From Thauera phenolivorans (GTDB taxonomy: Bacteria; Pseudomonadota; Gammaproteobacteria; Burkholderiales; Rhodocyclaceae), in assembly GCF_001696715.1 (NCBI RefSeq), contig NZ_MBFM01000002.1, positions 483,321 through 547,320 on the forward strand: DNA of 64,000 bases, given 5' to 3'. The notes below the pieces were generated by a model that was not told the DNA's origin, did not search any database, and saw only the letters and a program-made list of their open reading frames with translations. Positions within the stretch are counted from its first letter, which is position 1. Every line of letters starts with the position of its first letter. The translations under genes were made by a program, and so were the position numbers. Shown here piece by piece: positions 1 through 9,162 of this stretch.

Positions 1-926
1 GCATCCCGTCCCAGCCGCTCGCGCGGCTGATCGCCTGGCAGGCGCTCCTGGTCGCGCTTCTCTTTGCGCTCCTCGGGATCGGCCTGGCCCAGGCGCAGCC
101 GCTGCAGCCGGTACCCGCACTCAACGCGCGCGTCATCGACCGCAGCGGGACCCTGTCGGCAGCCGAACTGCAGCGCCTCGAGAGCAGGCTCGCCGCCTTC
201 GAGAGCGAACGCGGCAGCCAGATCGTCGTGCTGCTGGTGCCGACCACCGCCCCCGAGGACATCGCCGCCTACGCCTTCCGCGTCGCCGACAGCTGGAAGA
301 TCGGCCGCCGCGAGGTCGGAGACGGCCTGCTGATGGTGGTGGCGAAGGAGGACCGCACGATCCGCATCGAGGTCGCGCGCGCGCTCGAGGGCGCGGTCCC
401 CGACCTCGCCGCCTTCCACATCATCGATCGCATCATCAGCCCCGCCTTCCGCCAGGGCGATTTCGCCGGCGGCATCGAGGCCGGGGTGGTCGCGCTGATG
501 AGCCTGATCCGGGGGGAATCCCTGCCCCTTCCCAGCGCCCGCCAGGCGCGGGCGGACGACTTCCAGTTCGCCGACCTCGCCGCCATTCTGTTCGTCGGTG
601 TCCCGATTCTCGGTTCGGTACTGATCGGCATGTTCGGTCGCAAGCTGGGTTCGGTCGCCACCGGCGGGCTGGTCGGCCTGCTCGGCAAGCTGATGACGGG
701 CAGCCTGCTGCTCGGCCTGCTCGCTGCCGCGGTCGCGATCGTCATCGTGCTTGCGCTCGGCGTGGGCGGCGGCGGCCGCGGTGGACCGGGTGGACGGATC
801 GGCCGCAGCGGCCCCGTGATCTTCGGTGGTCGGGGCGGCGGAGGATTCGGTGGCGGCTTTGGTGGCGGATTCGGCTCGGGCGGCGGCGGCAGCTTCGGCG
901 GCGGCGGCGCCTCGGGAAGGTGGTGA
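1..926 (+). CDS. TPM-domain membrane protein (YgcG-like), 5' partial
   Basis: The reading frame is open from the window edge and has no ATG before the signal-like segment, so the start lies just upstream. The visible part has a hydrophobic leader (about residues 12-32) ending in an Ala-rich cleavage-like site. A TPM domain follows (about residues 40-165), then two hydrophobic helices and a Gly-rich tail with repeated GGGFGGG units ending in GRW. This is the architecture of YgcG/TPM_phosphatase proteins: a periplasmic TPM domain tethered to the inner membrane by C-terminal helices. A second TPM gene follows after 1 nt, and in many proteobacteria a lemA gene precedes such a pair, which cannot be checked here. 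The biochemical role is uncertain; the phosphatase name comes from a plant homologue. Confidence 0.85.
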   Translation, partial: IPSQPLARLIAWQALLVALLFALLGIGLAQAQPLQPVPALNARVIDRSGTLSAAELQRLESRLAAFESERGSQIVVLLVPTTAPEDIAAYAFRVADSWKIGRREVGDGLLMVVAKEDRTIRIEVARALEGAVPDLAAFHIIDRIISPAFRQGDFAGGIEAGVVALMSLIRGESLPLPSARQARADDFQFADLAAILFVGVPILGSVLIGMFGRKLGSVATGGLVGLLGKLMTGSLLLGLLAAAVAIVIVLALGVGGGGRGGPGGRIGRSGPVIFGGRGGGGFGGGFGGGFGSGGGGSFGGGGASGRW

Positions 927-927
927 C

Positions 928-1473
928 ATGAACGCCCTCACCCGACTCTGCAGACATCTCTGGCTTGACGCCGACGACGCACGCAAGACGCTCGGCGAGG
1001 CCGCGATCACGCACCTCGAACAGCGCATCCGCGACAGCGAGAACCGTCACCTCGGCGAGATCTGCATCTGCGTCGAGGCCAGCCTGCCGCTGGCCGACGT
1101 CTGGCGTATCGTGCTCGGCGCCGAAACGGTCGACTCGGCCGTGCATCAGCGCGCTCTCGCCCTGTTCGGCGAACTGCGCGTGTGGGACACGGAGCTCAAC
1201 AACGGCGTGCTGATCTACGTCCAGCTCGCCGAGCATCGGATCGAGATCGTCGCCGACCGCGGGCTCGCAGCAAAGACGCGCTGTGCGAGCTGGCAGACGA
1301 CGCTCGACGAAGCAGGCGAGGATTTTCGCGCCCGGCGCTACGAGGCCGGTCTGCAGCGGGCGGTCGACGCCGTGGGCAGCGCCCTGGAAACGTGCTTTCC
1401 CGCCTTGTCGGCCGATGGCGACGTCCGCACTGACGGGCGCGACCAGTTGCCCAACCGCCCCACCTTCCGTTGA
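928..1473 (+). CDS. TPM-domain protein without membrane anchor
   Basis: This is a 181-aa protein. The ATG at 928 follows the stop of the preceding TPM gene by 1 nt and has a GGGAAGG Shine-Dalgarno sequence about 8 nt upstream, so the two genes are translationally coupled. The sequence fits a second, shorter TPM domain: an N-terminal helical part, a conserved LNNGVLIYVQLAEHRIEIV strand block near residue 90, and a C-terminal helix. There is no signal peptide, transmembrane segment or Gly-rich tail, so it is probably soluble or peripheral. The paired arrangement (anchored TPM plus short TPM) is common in betaproteobacteria. Its function is unknown; a role in envelope maintenance with LemA is only inference. 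Confidence 0.8.
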   Translation: MNALTRLCRHLWLDADDARKTLGEAAITHLEQRIRDSENRHLGEICICVEASLPLADVWRIVLGAETVDSAVHQRALALFGELRVWDTELNNGVLIYVQLAEHRIEIVADRGLAAKTRCASWQTTLDEAGEDFRARRYEAGLQRAVDAVGSALETCFPALSADGDVRTDGRDQLPNRPTFR

Positions 1474-1690
1474 GCGCGGGCCTGCAGGCCCGTGCCCGGC
1501 GCTTCGGGCACACGCGACGCGCAGGAATTCTTGCCCTGCATCACAACCCGCTCTGATTTCGTGAATCTCCTGTGTTATTGTCGCTCCGGACGGCGGGAGC
1601 CGGGACACGTTCCCGATCGCGGCATCCTTGCGGGCAGCCCCAAGCGGCGCCCCTCGATTTCGATCAACACGTGCGTGGAGAAAATGACCT

Positions 1691-2200
1691 ATGGCGACCA
1701 ATAAGCAAGAACAATTCAACGAACTCCAGAAGAAGAATCTTGAAGCGGCGATGCGCCTGGCTCAGCTCTCCATCGAGAACTCCCAGCGCATCATGGAAAT
1801 TCAGGTGAACACGGCGAAGAACCTGTTCGAGGAAGGGGTCGAGAACGCCAAGGCGATCACCGCCGCCAAGGATCCGAAGCAGGCGCTCGAGCTGCGCACG
1901 AACTACGCCCAGACGACCACCGAGAAGATGCTCGCCTGCGCCCGCGAGATCGCCGAAATCACCAGCAAGACCCAGGCCGAGTTCGGCAAGCTGGTCGGCG
2001 AGCAGCTGAGCACCGGCGGCACCGACATGTTCGAAGCCATGCAGAAGATGTTCAAGGGCATGCCGATCGCCGACCAGAACGCCCTCGGCGCGATGCAGGC
2101 CGCGATGGATACCACCCGCGCCGCCTTCGAGCAAATGACCAAGGCCTCGACCGAAGCCTTCCAGTCCTTCACCAAGGCGGGTACCAAGCAGGGCAAGTGA
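1691..2200 (+). CDS. phaP: Phasin family protein
   Basis: This is a 169-aa, all-helical amphipathic protein of the phasin family that coats polyhydroxyalkanoate (PHA) granules in the cytoplasm. Typical features are the N-terminal heptad-like segment (EQFNELQKKNLEAAMRLAQ), a Met/Gln-rich centre and a lysine-rich C-terminus with no transmembrane segment. The length fits the usual 140-190 aa. The ATG at 1691 has a GGAG motif about 11 nt upstream. It is monocistronic: a 217-bp leader precedes it and a hairpin terminator follows. Codon use is less extreme in GC than that of the neighbours, as expected for an abundant protein. It implies that the host stores PHA; no PHA synthase gene is in view. 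Confidence 0.93.
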   Translation: MATNKQEQFNELQKKNLEAAMRLAQLSIENSQRIMEIQVNTAKNLFEEGVENAKAITAAKDPKQALELRTNYAQTTTEKMLACAREIAEITSKTQAEFGKLVGEQLSTGGTDMFEAMQKMFKGMPIADQNALGAMQAAMDTTRAAFEQMTKASTEAFQSFTKAGTKQGK

Positions 2201-2240
2201 TCGCTGAACGGGGCGCTTCAAGCGCCCTGCGCGACACGAA

Positions 2241-2268
2241 AACGGCGCCCGAGGGCGCCGTTGTTTCG
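2241..2268. terminator. Hairpin terminator between convergent phaP and moaE
   Basis: A 9-bp perfect stem (aacggcgcc / ggcgccgtt) with a 4-nt loop is followed on the plus strand by a short T-rich run (ttgtttcg). On the minus strand the tail after the stem is the reverse complement of gacacgaaa, so the hairpin may act on both convergent transcripts. A smaller stem (ggcgctt / aagcgcc) lies just upstream at about 2212-2226. Confidence 0.75.
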
Positions 2269-2301
2269 TCTACCGGTCCTGCACGAGATAAGCGGGGCGG
2301 C

Positions 2302-2769
2302 TCACTCCTCGGCGCCGCCCGTTTCCCAGCGCGACGCCGCGGTGTCGTCGCTGTCGCGCGCCTCCACCCAGCGCCCGCCCGCGGGCGTCTCCTCACGCTT
2401 CCAGAACGGCGCGCGCGTCTTCAGGTAGTCCATGATGAACTCGCAGGCCTCGAAGGCGGCGCCGCGGTGGGCGCTCGCCACGCCGACGAACACGATGCGC
2501 TCGCCTACCTGCAGCCCACCGACGCGATGGATCACCCGCACGCCGATCAGCGGCCAGCGCGCCTTGGCCTGCTCGACGATCTCGCCCAGCGCGCGCTCGG
2601 TCATGCCGGGGTAGTGCTCCAGGCTCATCGCCGACACCCGGCTGCCGTCATTGGCCTCGCGCACCAGGCCGACGAAGCTCGCCAGTCCGCCGACCTCCAA
2701 CCGACCCGCGCTGAGCGCGGCGATCTCCGCGCCGACGTCGAAATCCGCCTCCTGCACGCTCACCGACAT
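2302..2769 (-). CDS. moaE: Molybdopterin synthase catalytic subunit MoaE
   Basis: MoaE is the large subunit of molybdopterin synthase. With thiocarboxylated MoaD it adds the dithiolene sulfurs to cyclic pyranopterin monophosphate in the cytoplasm. This 155-aa protein has the family signatures in order: GLASFVGLVRE near residue 28, the LEHYPGM segment, HRVGGLQVGE, SAHRGAAFEAC, and MDYLKTRAPFWKRE, which carries the active-site lysines. It starts 3 nt after the moaD stop and is last in the mobB-moeA-moaD-moaE run. The C-terminal tail after residue 135 is variable in this family. Confidence 0.96.
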   Translation of the reverse strand: MSVSVQEADFDVGAEIAALSAGRLEVGGLASFVGLVREANDGSRVSAMSLEHYPGMTERALGEIVEQAKARWPLIGVRVIHRVGGLQVGERIVFVGVASAHRGAAFEACEFIMDYLKTRAPFWKREETPAGGRWVEARDSDDTAASRWETGGAEE

Positions 2770-2772
2770 CGT

Positions 2773-3027
2773 TCAGCCTCCGGTCACGGGCGGAAAGAAC
2801 GCCACCTCGTCGCCCGCCTCGATCGCCGCTTCGGGCCCCGCCATGCGCTGGTTGACCGCCGCGCGCACGCTGCGCCCGGCGCCGAGCGCCTGCCAGGCCT
2901 CGCCGCGGGCGACCAGGTATTCGCGCAGTCCGCCGACGCTCGCCACGCCCTCGGGCAGCCCCAGTTCCTCCTCGGCCTGACCGACCGCCTCTCGCAGGCT
3001 GGCGAAATACAGGATCCTGATCTTCAT
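2773..3027 (-). CDS. moaD: Molybdopterin synthase sulfur carrier subunit MoaD
   Basis: This 84-aa ubiquitin-like sulfur carrier starts MKIRILYFASLREAVG and ends in the diagnostic double glycine (FFPPVTGG). The terminal glycine is adenylated and thiocarboxylated before donating sulfur to the pterin on MoaE. The ATG at 3027 gives the canonical N-terminus; a longer open frame upstream in the same phase runs through moeA and is not coding. It sits between moeA (11 nt upstream) and moaE (3 nt downstream), which matches its role as partner of MoaE. Confidence 0.96.
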   Translation of the reverse strand: MKIRILYFASLREAVGQAEEELGLPEGVASVGGLREYLVARGEAWQALGAGRSVRAAVNQRMAGPEAAIEAGDEVAFFPPVTGG

Positions 3028-3038
3028 TTTCGTCTCCC

Positions 3039-4244
3039 TCAGTTCAGCAGCCCGCCATAAGGCAGGAAGCGCACGGTGTCGCCGCGCACCACCGGCGTCG
3101 CGGCGGGAATGTCGACCAGCCCGTTCGCCCACACCGTCGAGTTCAGCGCCGCCGAACCCTGGTTGGCAAAGAGCTCCACGCCGCCCTCGGCGTTGAGCCG
3201 TGCCCGCAGGAACTCGCGCCGGCGGTCGGGCCGTGTCCAGTCGAAGTCGGCACGCAGCTGCAGCGCCTGTGGTGCGATCTCGGTGGCCCCCTGGGTGGCG
3301 AGCAGGAAGGGCCGCACCATCAGCAGGAAGGTCACGAAGCTCGACACCGGATTGCCCGGCAGCCCGATGAAGGCGGCGCCGTGCACCCGACCGTAGGCGA
3401 GCGGCTTGCCCGGTTTCATCGCGATCCTCCACAGGTCGAGGCTGCCCTCGGCCTCGACCGCCGGCTTGACGTGGTCCTCCTCGCCGACCGACACCCCGCC
3501 GCTGGTGAGGATCAGATCATGGCCCTCGGCCGCCTCGCGCAGGGTCTCGCGGGTCGCATCCAGCCGGTCGGGGACGATACCGAAGTCCGCCACCTCGCAA
3601 CCGAGGCCGGCGAGCAGCGCGCGCAGCATGTAGCGATTGGAGTTGTAGATACCGCCGGGCGGCAGGGGCTCACCCGGCATCGCCAGCTCGCTGCCGGTGG
3701 AAAACATCGCCACCCGGACCCGACGCAGCACCGGGAGTTCCGCCAGCCCGATCGAGGCCGCGAGGGCCACGTCCTGCGCGCGCAGGCGCTGGCCTTCGGG
3801 CAGGATGACCGCGCCCGCGGCGATGTCCTCGCCCGCGCGGCGGATCGCATCGCCCGCCTGCGGCACATGATTGACGATCACCGCGTCACCGTCGTGCTCG
3901 CACAGCTCCTGCATCACCACCGCGTCCGCCCCCGGCGGCAAGGGCGCCCCGGTGAAGATGCGGGCGGCAGTGCCGGGCGCGAGTTCATGGCCGACGCTAC
4001 CGGCCGGGATGCGCTGACTCACCGGCAGCCGAGTGCCGGGCGCGGGCACGTCGGCCACCCGCAGCGCATAGCCGTCCATCGCCGAATTGTCCATCGGTGG
4101 TTGATCGAAGGGCGAGCGCAGGCTCTGCGCCAGCACCCGGCCCGCGGCCGACATGGTGTCGATCTGCTCGATCTCCCGCACCGGGCGGGCGAAGCCGAGC
4201 AGCTTCTCGTAGGCCTCGTCGAAGGAAAGCATGTTGCCGTTCAT
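3039..4244 (-). CDS. moeA: Molybdopterin molybdenumtransferase MoeA
   Basis: MoeA inserts molybdate into adenylated molybdopterin to give active molybdenum cofactor. The protein is 401 aa, the usual family length. Motifs in order are the N-terminal LSFDEAYEKLL helix, the PPMDNSAMDGYALR loop, RIFTGAPLPPGADAVV, the PRIRR-like LRRVRVAMFSTGSEL block, GIYNSNRYML, the LTSGGVSVGEEDHVK nucleotide-handling loop and FIGLPGNPVSS. The ATG at 4244 overlaps the mobB stop (ATGA), so the two genes are coupled. A longer in-frame extension upstream lies inside mobB and is not credible as coding. Confidence 0.97.
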   Translation of the reverse strand: MNGNMLSFDEAYEKLLGFARPVREIEQIDTMSAAGRVLAQSLRSPFDQPPMDNSAMDGYALRVADVPAPGTRLPVSQRIPAGSVGHELAPGTAARIFTGAPLPPGADAVVMQELCEHDGDAVIVNHVPQAGDAIRRAGEDIAAGAVILPEGQRLRAQDVALAASIGLAELPVLRRVRVAMFSTGSELAMPGEPLPPGGIYNSNRYMLRALLAGLGCEVADFGIVPDRLDATRETLREAAEGHDLILTSGGVSVGEEDHVKPAVEAEGSLDLWRIAMKPGKPLAYGRVHGAAFIGLPGNPVSSFVTFLLMVRPFLLATQGATEIAPQALQLRADFDWTRPDRRREFLRARLNAEGGVELFANQGSAALNSTVWANGLVDIPAATPVVRGDTVRFLPYGGLLN

Positions 4245-4735
4245 TGCGCGTCCAGATGGTCGAGGATGAAGGCGGCCACCGCCGCCGGATCGTTGAGCGG
4301 GAGCAGCGGCAGCGGGCAATCGATCTCGGCGTCGCTCGCCACTGCCACCACGTGCGGATTCTCGGGCCACAAGGGCGGCTTGCCGTGCGCGGGCCGATGG
4401 ATCTCGATCTTCGGCACCGCGGCCTCCTTGTAGCCTTCGATCAGCACCAGGTCGCAGGGTTGCAGCAGGCGCAGCTGCTCCTCCAGGCTCGGTTCGGGGG
4501 CGCCGCGCAGCTCGTGCATCAACACCCAGCGCTCACCGGACAGCATCAGCACCTGGGTGGCGCCCGCCTCACGGTGGCGCCAGGAGTCCTTGCCCGGACG
4601 GTCGAGGTCGAAGCCGTGGTGTGCGTGCTTGATCACCGAAACGCGCAGGCCGCGCGCGGTGAATTGCGGGATCAGTTTCTCGACCAGGGTGGTCTTGCCC
4701 GAGCCGGACCAGCCGGCCATGCCGAAGACTTTCAT
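4241..4735 (-). CDS. mobB: Molybdopterin-guanine dinucleotide biosynthesis adaptor MobB
   Basis: MobB is a small P-loop GTPase that assists MobA in converting molybdenum cofactor to the guanine dinucleotide form used by DMSO-reductase-family enzymes. The chosen start (4735) gives 164 aa beginning MKVFGMAGWSGSGKTTL, with the Walker A motif immediately at the N-terminus as in other MobB proteins. An in-frame ATG at 4774 would add 13 residues, and neither start has a strong ribosome-binding site. Other signatures are VIKHAHHGFDLDRPGKDSWRH and the switch-like LVLIEGYKEAAVPKIE. No mobA is adjacent. Confidence 0.94.
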   Translation of the reverse strand: MKVFGMAGWSGSGKTTLVEKLIPQFTARGLRVSVIKHAHHGFDLDRPGKDSWRHREAGATQVLMLSGERWVLMHELRGAPEPSLEEQLRLLQPCDLVLIEGYKEAAVPKIEIHRPAHGKPPLWPENPHVVAVASDAEIDCPLPLLPLNDPAAVAAFILDHLDAQ

Positions 4736-4875
4736 CGCAGGATGTTCGTTTGCCGCCGGAAGCGAATCCCGCATGATACAGGAGCGCCGCCAGCGCGTGC
4801 CCCGGCGCCCACCCCGGAAGCAGCGGCGAACGCCGCGTCACTGCCGATCTCGCGGCGCATCCGCTGCGATACGGC

Positions 4876-6828
4876 TCAGGTCCGCGGCGGCGGCAGTTTC
4901 TCGAGGAAGGCGACCGCGCTCGCCTCCTCGCGCGTGCGCCGCATCGGCGGCAGGCTGCGCCACACCACCTTGCCGTACGACTTGTCGATCATGCGCGGAT
5001 CGCAGATGCACAGCACGCCGCGATCGCCCTCGCTGCGGATCAGGCGGCCGGCGCCCTGCTTCATGTTGATCACCGTGCGCGGCAGCTGGTGGTGGATGAA
5101 GGGGCTGAGACCCTGCCTCTGCATGTACTCGACGCGCGCCGCCAGCACCGGATCGTCCGGCGAGGCGAACGGCAGCTTGTCGATCACCACCAGCGACAGC
5201 GCATCGCCGGGCACGTCCACCCCTTCCCAGAAACTCTGGCTCGCCACCAGCACCGCATTACCCAGGCGGCGGAAGCGTTCGAGCAGCTCGGTGCGCGACC
5301 CCTCTCCCTGCAGCAGCACCGGCAGCGCGTCGCCCGCCTGCTGCAGCCCCTCCACCAGCAGCTCGTGGATGCGGCGCATCGCCCGCAGCGAGGTGCACAG
5401 CACGAAGGCGCGGCCACGGGCAGCGCGGATCAGCGGCAGCGCGCGGCGCGCCACCGCCTCGCTGTAATTGGGTGAGTTCGGATCGGGCATGCCCTGCGGT
5501 GCATACAGCAGGGCCTGCTCGGCATAGTCGAAGGGACTGCCCCATACCGCCGTCAGCGGTGGCGGCTCCATCCACGCGAGACCGAGCTCGCGGCAGTAAT
5601 GGCCGAAGTCCTTGCCCACCGCGAGCGTCGCCGAAGTGAAGATCCACGCCCGCGGCTGCGCCTCGAGCTGGCGCTTGAACACGTCCGACACATGCAGGGG
5701 CGTGCCGTTGAGCGCGAGTGACTGCGAGAACACCTCCACCCAGCGGATCAGTTCCTTTTCCTTCGGCGTGCGCCAGCGCTGCAGGCGCTCGCCCATCTCC
5801 TGCGCACGCCGGAGGCAGTTGGCCAGGCCCTCGGAACGCTCGGCCTGGGTGTCGAGCACCGTCTCGAAGTTCTCGAGCGTCTTCGCCAGCACCTCCACCG
5901 CCTCGTCGAAGCCGGAACGCTCGGCCGCCTGTGTCACCGACAGTCGTGCGGTCTCGCTGCCGAACACCAGGCGCAGATCGCGCGCGGCCTTCTCGAGTTC
6001 GCGCGAGGCGTCGATCAGGGCGATGCAGTCGCGCGCGCCGGCCAGCGTCTCCGAGCGGGTGTCGCGCGCGAGCTCGAGCACCTGCGCGGTCGACACCGTC
6101 TCGCCGAAGAACAGGCTTGCGGTCTCCGGAAGCTGGTGGGCCTCGTCGAAGATCACCGTATTGCACGAGGGCAGCAGCTCGCCCATGCCCTCGTCGCGCA
6201 ACATGACGTCGGCAAAGAACAGATGGTGATTGACCACCACCAGGTCGGCCTCCATCGCGAGGCGCCGCGCCTGCATGACGAAGCACTCCTTGACGTTCGG
6301 GCAGTCCTGGCCGAGGCAGTTGTCGCGCGTCGAGGTCGCCGCGATCCACGCCGCCGAATCCTCGCGCACGTCGGTGCATTCGGCCTTGTCGCCGCTCTGG
6401 GTGATCTTCGCGAAGCGGGCGATCGCGCGCAGGTCGGCGGCATCCTGCGCGGTCAGGAAGCGGCCGTCGCGCGCGTTGCGCTCGAGATGGTAGGGACAGA
6501 CGTAGTTCGCCCTGCCCTTGAGCAGGGCGATCGTCACCGGCACCTTTAGCGCGGCGCGTACCGTCGGCAGGTCGCGGTTGAAGAGCTGGTCCTGCAGCGT
6601 CTTGGTGCCGGTCGAGATGATCACCTTGCCGCCCGACAGCAGCGCCGGCACCAGGTAGGCGAAAGTCTTGCCGGTGCCGGTGCCGGCCTCGGCCACCAGC
6701 ACCCGGTGCCCCTTGATCGCTTCGGCGATCCGCTGCGCCATCTCGATCTGCTGCGGACGGGCGCGAAAACCCTGGATCGCGGCGGCGAGCGGGCCATCGG
6801 GGGCGAACATCTGGGCGGGATCGGACAT
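4876..6828 (-). CDS. yoaA: YoaA/DinG-family iron-sulfur ATP-dependent helicase
   Basis: This 650-aa superfamily 2 helicase is of the XPD/DinG type, translocating 5'-3' on single-stranded DNA. Walker A (EAGTGTGKT, residues 47-55) is followed by four cysteines at 111, 171, 176 and 182 that fit the iron-sulfur cluster ligands. The DEAH box lies at 228-231 (IFDEAHQLPE), with VASQSFWEGVDVPGD and QGAGRLIRSEGDRG as the helicase C motifs. Spacing and motif wording resemble E. coli YoaA more than DinG, and the length (about 640) agrees. YoaA acts with HolC in replication-fork repair. The gene lies 140 nt upstream of mobB on the same strand and may have its own promoter. Confidence 0.92.
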   Translation of the reverse strand: MSDPAQMFAPDGPLAAAIQGFRARPQQIEMAQRIAEAIKGHRVLVAEAGTGTGKTFAYLVPALLSGGKVIISTGTKTLQDQLFNRDLPTVRAALKVPVTIALLKGRANYVCPYHLERNARDGRFLTAQDAADLRAIARFAKITQSGDKAECTDVREDSAAWIAATSTRDNCLGQDCPNVKECFVMQARRLAMEADLVVVNHHLFFADVMLRDEGMGELLPSCNTVIFDEAHQLPETASLFFGETVSTAQVLELARDTRSETLAGARDCIALIDASRELEKAARDLRLVFGSETARLSVTQAAERSGFDEAVEVLAKTLENFETVLDTQAERSEGLANCLRRAQEMGERLQRWRTPKEKELIRWVEVFSQSLALNGTPLHVSDVFKRQLEAQPRAWIFTSATLAVGKDFGHYCRELGLAWMEPPPLTAVWGSPFDYAEQALLYAPQGMPDPNSPNYSEAVARRALPLIRAARGRAFVLCTSLRAMRRIHELLVEGLQQAGDALPVLLQGEGSRTELLERFRRLGNAVLVASQSFWEGVDVPGDALSLVVIDKLPFASPDDPVLAARVEYMQRQGLSPFIHHQLPRTVINMKQGAGRLIRSEGDRGVLCICDPRMIDKSYGKVVWRSLPPMRRTREEASAVAFLEKLPPPRT

Positions 6829-7063
6829 CGGGTCGGGTTGCGGCGAACGGCTGGAAAGCGCGCAATTCTACCCCCCGCGCGGGTGGTCCGCACGACTCAC
6901 GGATTATCGCTTTGTCATTGTCCGGGATTTTCCCGTAACGCGGTCTTCACATCCCTGCAACATGCCGACCAGACAATCCGCCCCCGTGCCGACACCCCGC
7001 GGGCACCGCCCTCGCCCCGCCAGGCGCTCATCACCCATCCGAACCGAACAGGGAGCAAGACCA

Positions 7064-9067
7064 ATGAGCAAGTTCGATCTCGACGGCCTGCCGGACAACC
7101 TGTCCGACAACGAGCACTTCCAGGAAGTCGTCCAACGCACCGTGTCGCGCCGCGGCTTCATGAAGAGCGGCCTCGGCCTCGGCGCCGCCGCCTTCCTCGC
7201 CGGACCGCTCGCCGCCTGCGGCGGCAGCGGCATCCCCTCCGGCCCGAAGAAGGCGCCCAAGATCGGCTTCACGCCGGTCGCGACCTCCACCGCCGACACC
7301 ATCGTGGTGCCTCAGGGTTATCGCGCGCAGGTCTTCGCCGCCTGGGGCGAGGCGCTCTTCGCCGACTCCCCGGCGTGGCGTCCTGACGGCAGCAACACCG
7401 GCGACGAGCAGGCCCGCCAGATCGGCGACAACCACGACGGCATGCACTTCTTCCCGCTCCATGGCGACTCGAGCAAGGAAGGCCTGCTGGTCATGAACCA
7501 CGAATACACGAACTACGAATACCTGTTCGGCGCCGAGTTCATGGCGCCATGGACCGCCGACAAGGCGCTCAAGGCGCAGAACGCACATGGTGCCTCGGTG
7601 CTGCACGTGCGCCAGCACAAGGGCCAGTGGTCGATCGTCCGCGACTCGAAGTACAACCGCCGCATCACCGGCAACACGCCGATGGACATCGCCGGCCCGG
7701 CCGCCGGCCACGCGCTGATGAGCACGAAAGCCGACCCGAGCGGCAAGCGCGTGCTCGGCATGCTGAACAACTGCGCGAACGGCTTCACCCCCTGGGGCAC
7801 CTACCTCACCTGCGAGGAGAACTTCAACGGTTACTTCGGCACCACCAGCGGGGTCGACGGTCGCGACGATGCGATGAAGCGCTACGGCATCAGCGCGCGC
7901 GGCACCGGCTACCGCTGGGAGGAGTTCGACGAGCGCTTCGACTATGCGAAGGAGCCGAACGAATCCAACCGCTTCGGCTGGGTGGTCGAGATCGACCCCT
8001 TCGATCCGCAATCGACGCCGGTCAAGCGCACCGCGCTCGGCCGCTTCAAGCACGAGAACGCCGCGCTGTCCTTCACCCGCGACCGCCGCGTGGTGGTCTA
8101 CATGGGCGACGACCAGGCCAACGACTACATCTACAAGTTCGTCTCCGATGGCCGCTTCAACCCGGGCAAGGACGCCGACAACCGCAGGCTGCTCGACAAC
8201 GGCCGGCTCTACGTGGCCAGGTTCTCCGACGGCGCCACTGCGGGCGACTTCATGGGTAGCGGCGAATGGATCCTGCTCGACAAGCAGGCCAACCCGCTGC
8301 TCGCCGCCGACGGCCGCTTCGCCGACCAGGCCGAGGTGCTGATCAGGGCCCGCCTCGCCGCCGACGCGGTGGGCGCCACCAAGATGGACCGCCCCGAGTG
8401 GATCACGGTGCATCCGGGCACCGGCGAGGCGTACTGCGCGCTGACCAACAACAGCGGCCGCCGCCCCGACGCGATCGACGACGCCAACCCGCGCGCCGCC
8501 AACCGCTACGGCCAGATCGTGCGCTGGCGCGAAGCCGGCAACGACGCCGCCGCCGAGACCTTCGAGTGGGACCTGTTCGTCATCGCCGGCAACCCGATCG
8601 CGCATCCCGATCGCAAGGATCTGCGTTCCGGCTCGGAGGCGATCACCGCCGACAACACCTTCAACAGCCCGGACGGGATCGGCTTCGACCGCGACGGCCG
8701 TCTGTGGATCCAGACCGACGGCAACTTCAGCAACACGGGCGACTACCTCGGCCAGGGCAACAACCAGATGCTGTGCGCCAGCCCGGAAACCGGCGAGGTG
8801 AAGCGCTTCCTCGTCGGCCCCTCGGGCTGCGAGATCACCGGCCTCACCTTCGCCCCGGACGGCAGGACGATGTTCGTCAACGTGCAGCACCCGGGCGAGG
8901 TCGGCAGCCATCCGAACCGTCCCGCCGCACCGGCCGGCATGTCGATGGACGAGTTCATCGCCCAGAACCCGCTCGCGTTCAGCCAGTGGCCCGACGCCGC
9001 CGGCGGCCGTCCGCGCTCGGCCACCGTGGTCGTCACCAAGGACGACGGCGGCGTGATCGGCACCTGA
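7064..9067 (+). CDS. phoX: PhoX-family phosphatase, Tat-exported putative lipoprotein
   Basis: This 667-aa protein belongs to the PhoX (DUF839) family of calcium- and iron-dependent alkaline phosphatases. A twin-arginine motif SRRGFMK (residues 28-34) leads into a hydrophobic stretch ending in a lipobox LAAC (49-52). It is therefore predicted to be exported folded by Tat and lipidated at Cys52. The rest shows PhoX features such as the VVPQGYRAQVFAAWGE segment, NHEYTNYEYLF, CEENFNGYFG and the late DGIGFDRDGRLWIQTDGN block. GGGAG lies about 9 nt before the ATG. It stands directly ahead of the gsp operon. In Pseudomonas putida the PhoX-like lipoprotein UxpB is carried by the Xcp type II system, so a similar link is plausible. 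Only one pho-box-like half site (TTGTCAT) is visible upstream. Confidence 0.9.
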   Translation: MSKFDLDGLPDNLSDNEHFQEVVQRTVSRRGFMKSGLGLGAAAFLAGPLAACGGSGIPSGPKKAPKIGFTPVATSTADTIVVPQGYRAQVFAAWGEALFADSPAWRPDGSNTGDEQARQIGDNHDGMHFFPLHGDSSKEGLLVMNHEYTNYEYLFGAEFMAPWTADKALKAQNAHGASVLHVRQHKGQWSIVRDSKYNRRITGNTPMDIAGPAAGHALMSTKADPSGKRVLGMLNNCANGFTPWGTYLTCEENFNGYFGTTSGVDGRDDAMKRYGISARGTGYRWEEFDERFDYAKEPNESNRFGWVVEIDPFDPQSTPVKRTALGRFKHENAALSFTRDRRVVVYMGDDQANDYIYKFVSDGRFNPGKDADNRRLLDNGRLYVARFSDGATAGDFMGSGEWILLDKQANPLLAADGRFADQAEVLIRARLAADAVGATKMDRPEWITVHPGTGEAYCALTNNSGRRPDAIDDANPRAANRYGQIVRWREAGNDAAAETFEWDLFVIAGNPIAHPDRKDLRSGSEAITADNTFNSPDGIGFDRDGRLWIQTDGNFSNTGDYLGQGNNQMLCASPETGEVKRFLVGPSGCEITGLTFAPDGRTMFVNVQHPGEVGSHPNRPAAPAGMSMDEFIAQNPLAFSQWPDAAGGRPRSATVVVTKDDGGVIGT

Positions 9068-9122
9068 TCCCGTCGCGGACAGGGTCGCCCGCACGGCGGC
9101 CCTGTCCGATCCCGCACATCCC

Positions 9123-9160
9123 GGAGGCCCGCGCAGCAAGGCGGGCTCCGCATTGTTTTC
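9123..9160 (+). terminator. Hairpin terminator after phoX
   Basis: An imperfect stem (ggaggcccgc / gcgggctcc, one bulged base) is followed by gcattgttttc. A stronger GC-rich inverted repeat without a T tract (ggacaggg / ccctgtcc, 9077-9107) lies just before it. Together they probably end the phoX transcript. The short distance to gspC means some read-through is possible. Confidence 0.6.
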
Positions 9161-9162
9161 GA

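Noticed and set aside
6905-6930. Pho box upstream of phoX
   Set aside because: Only one TTGTCAT half-site is visible; the second heptamer at 11-bp spacing is missing.
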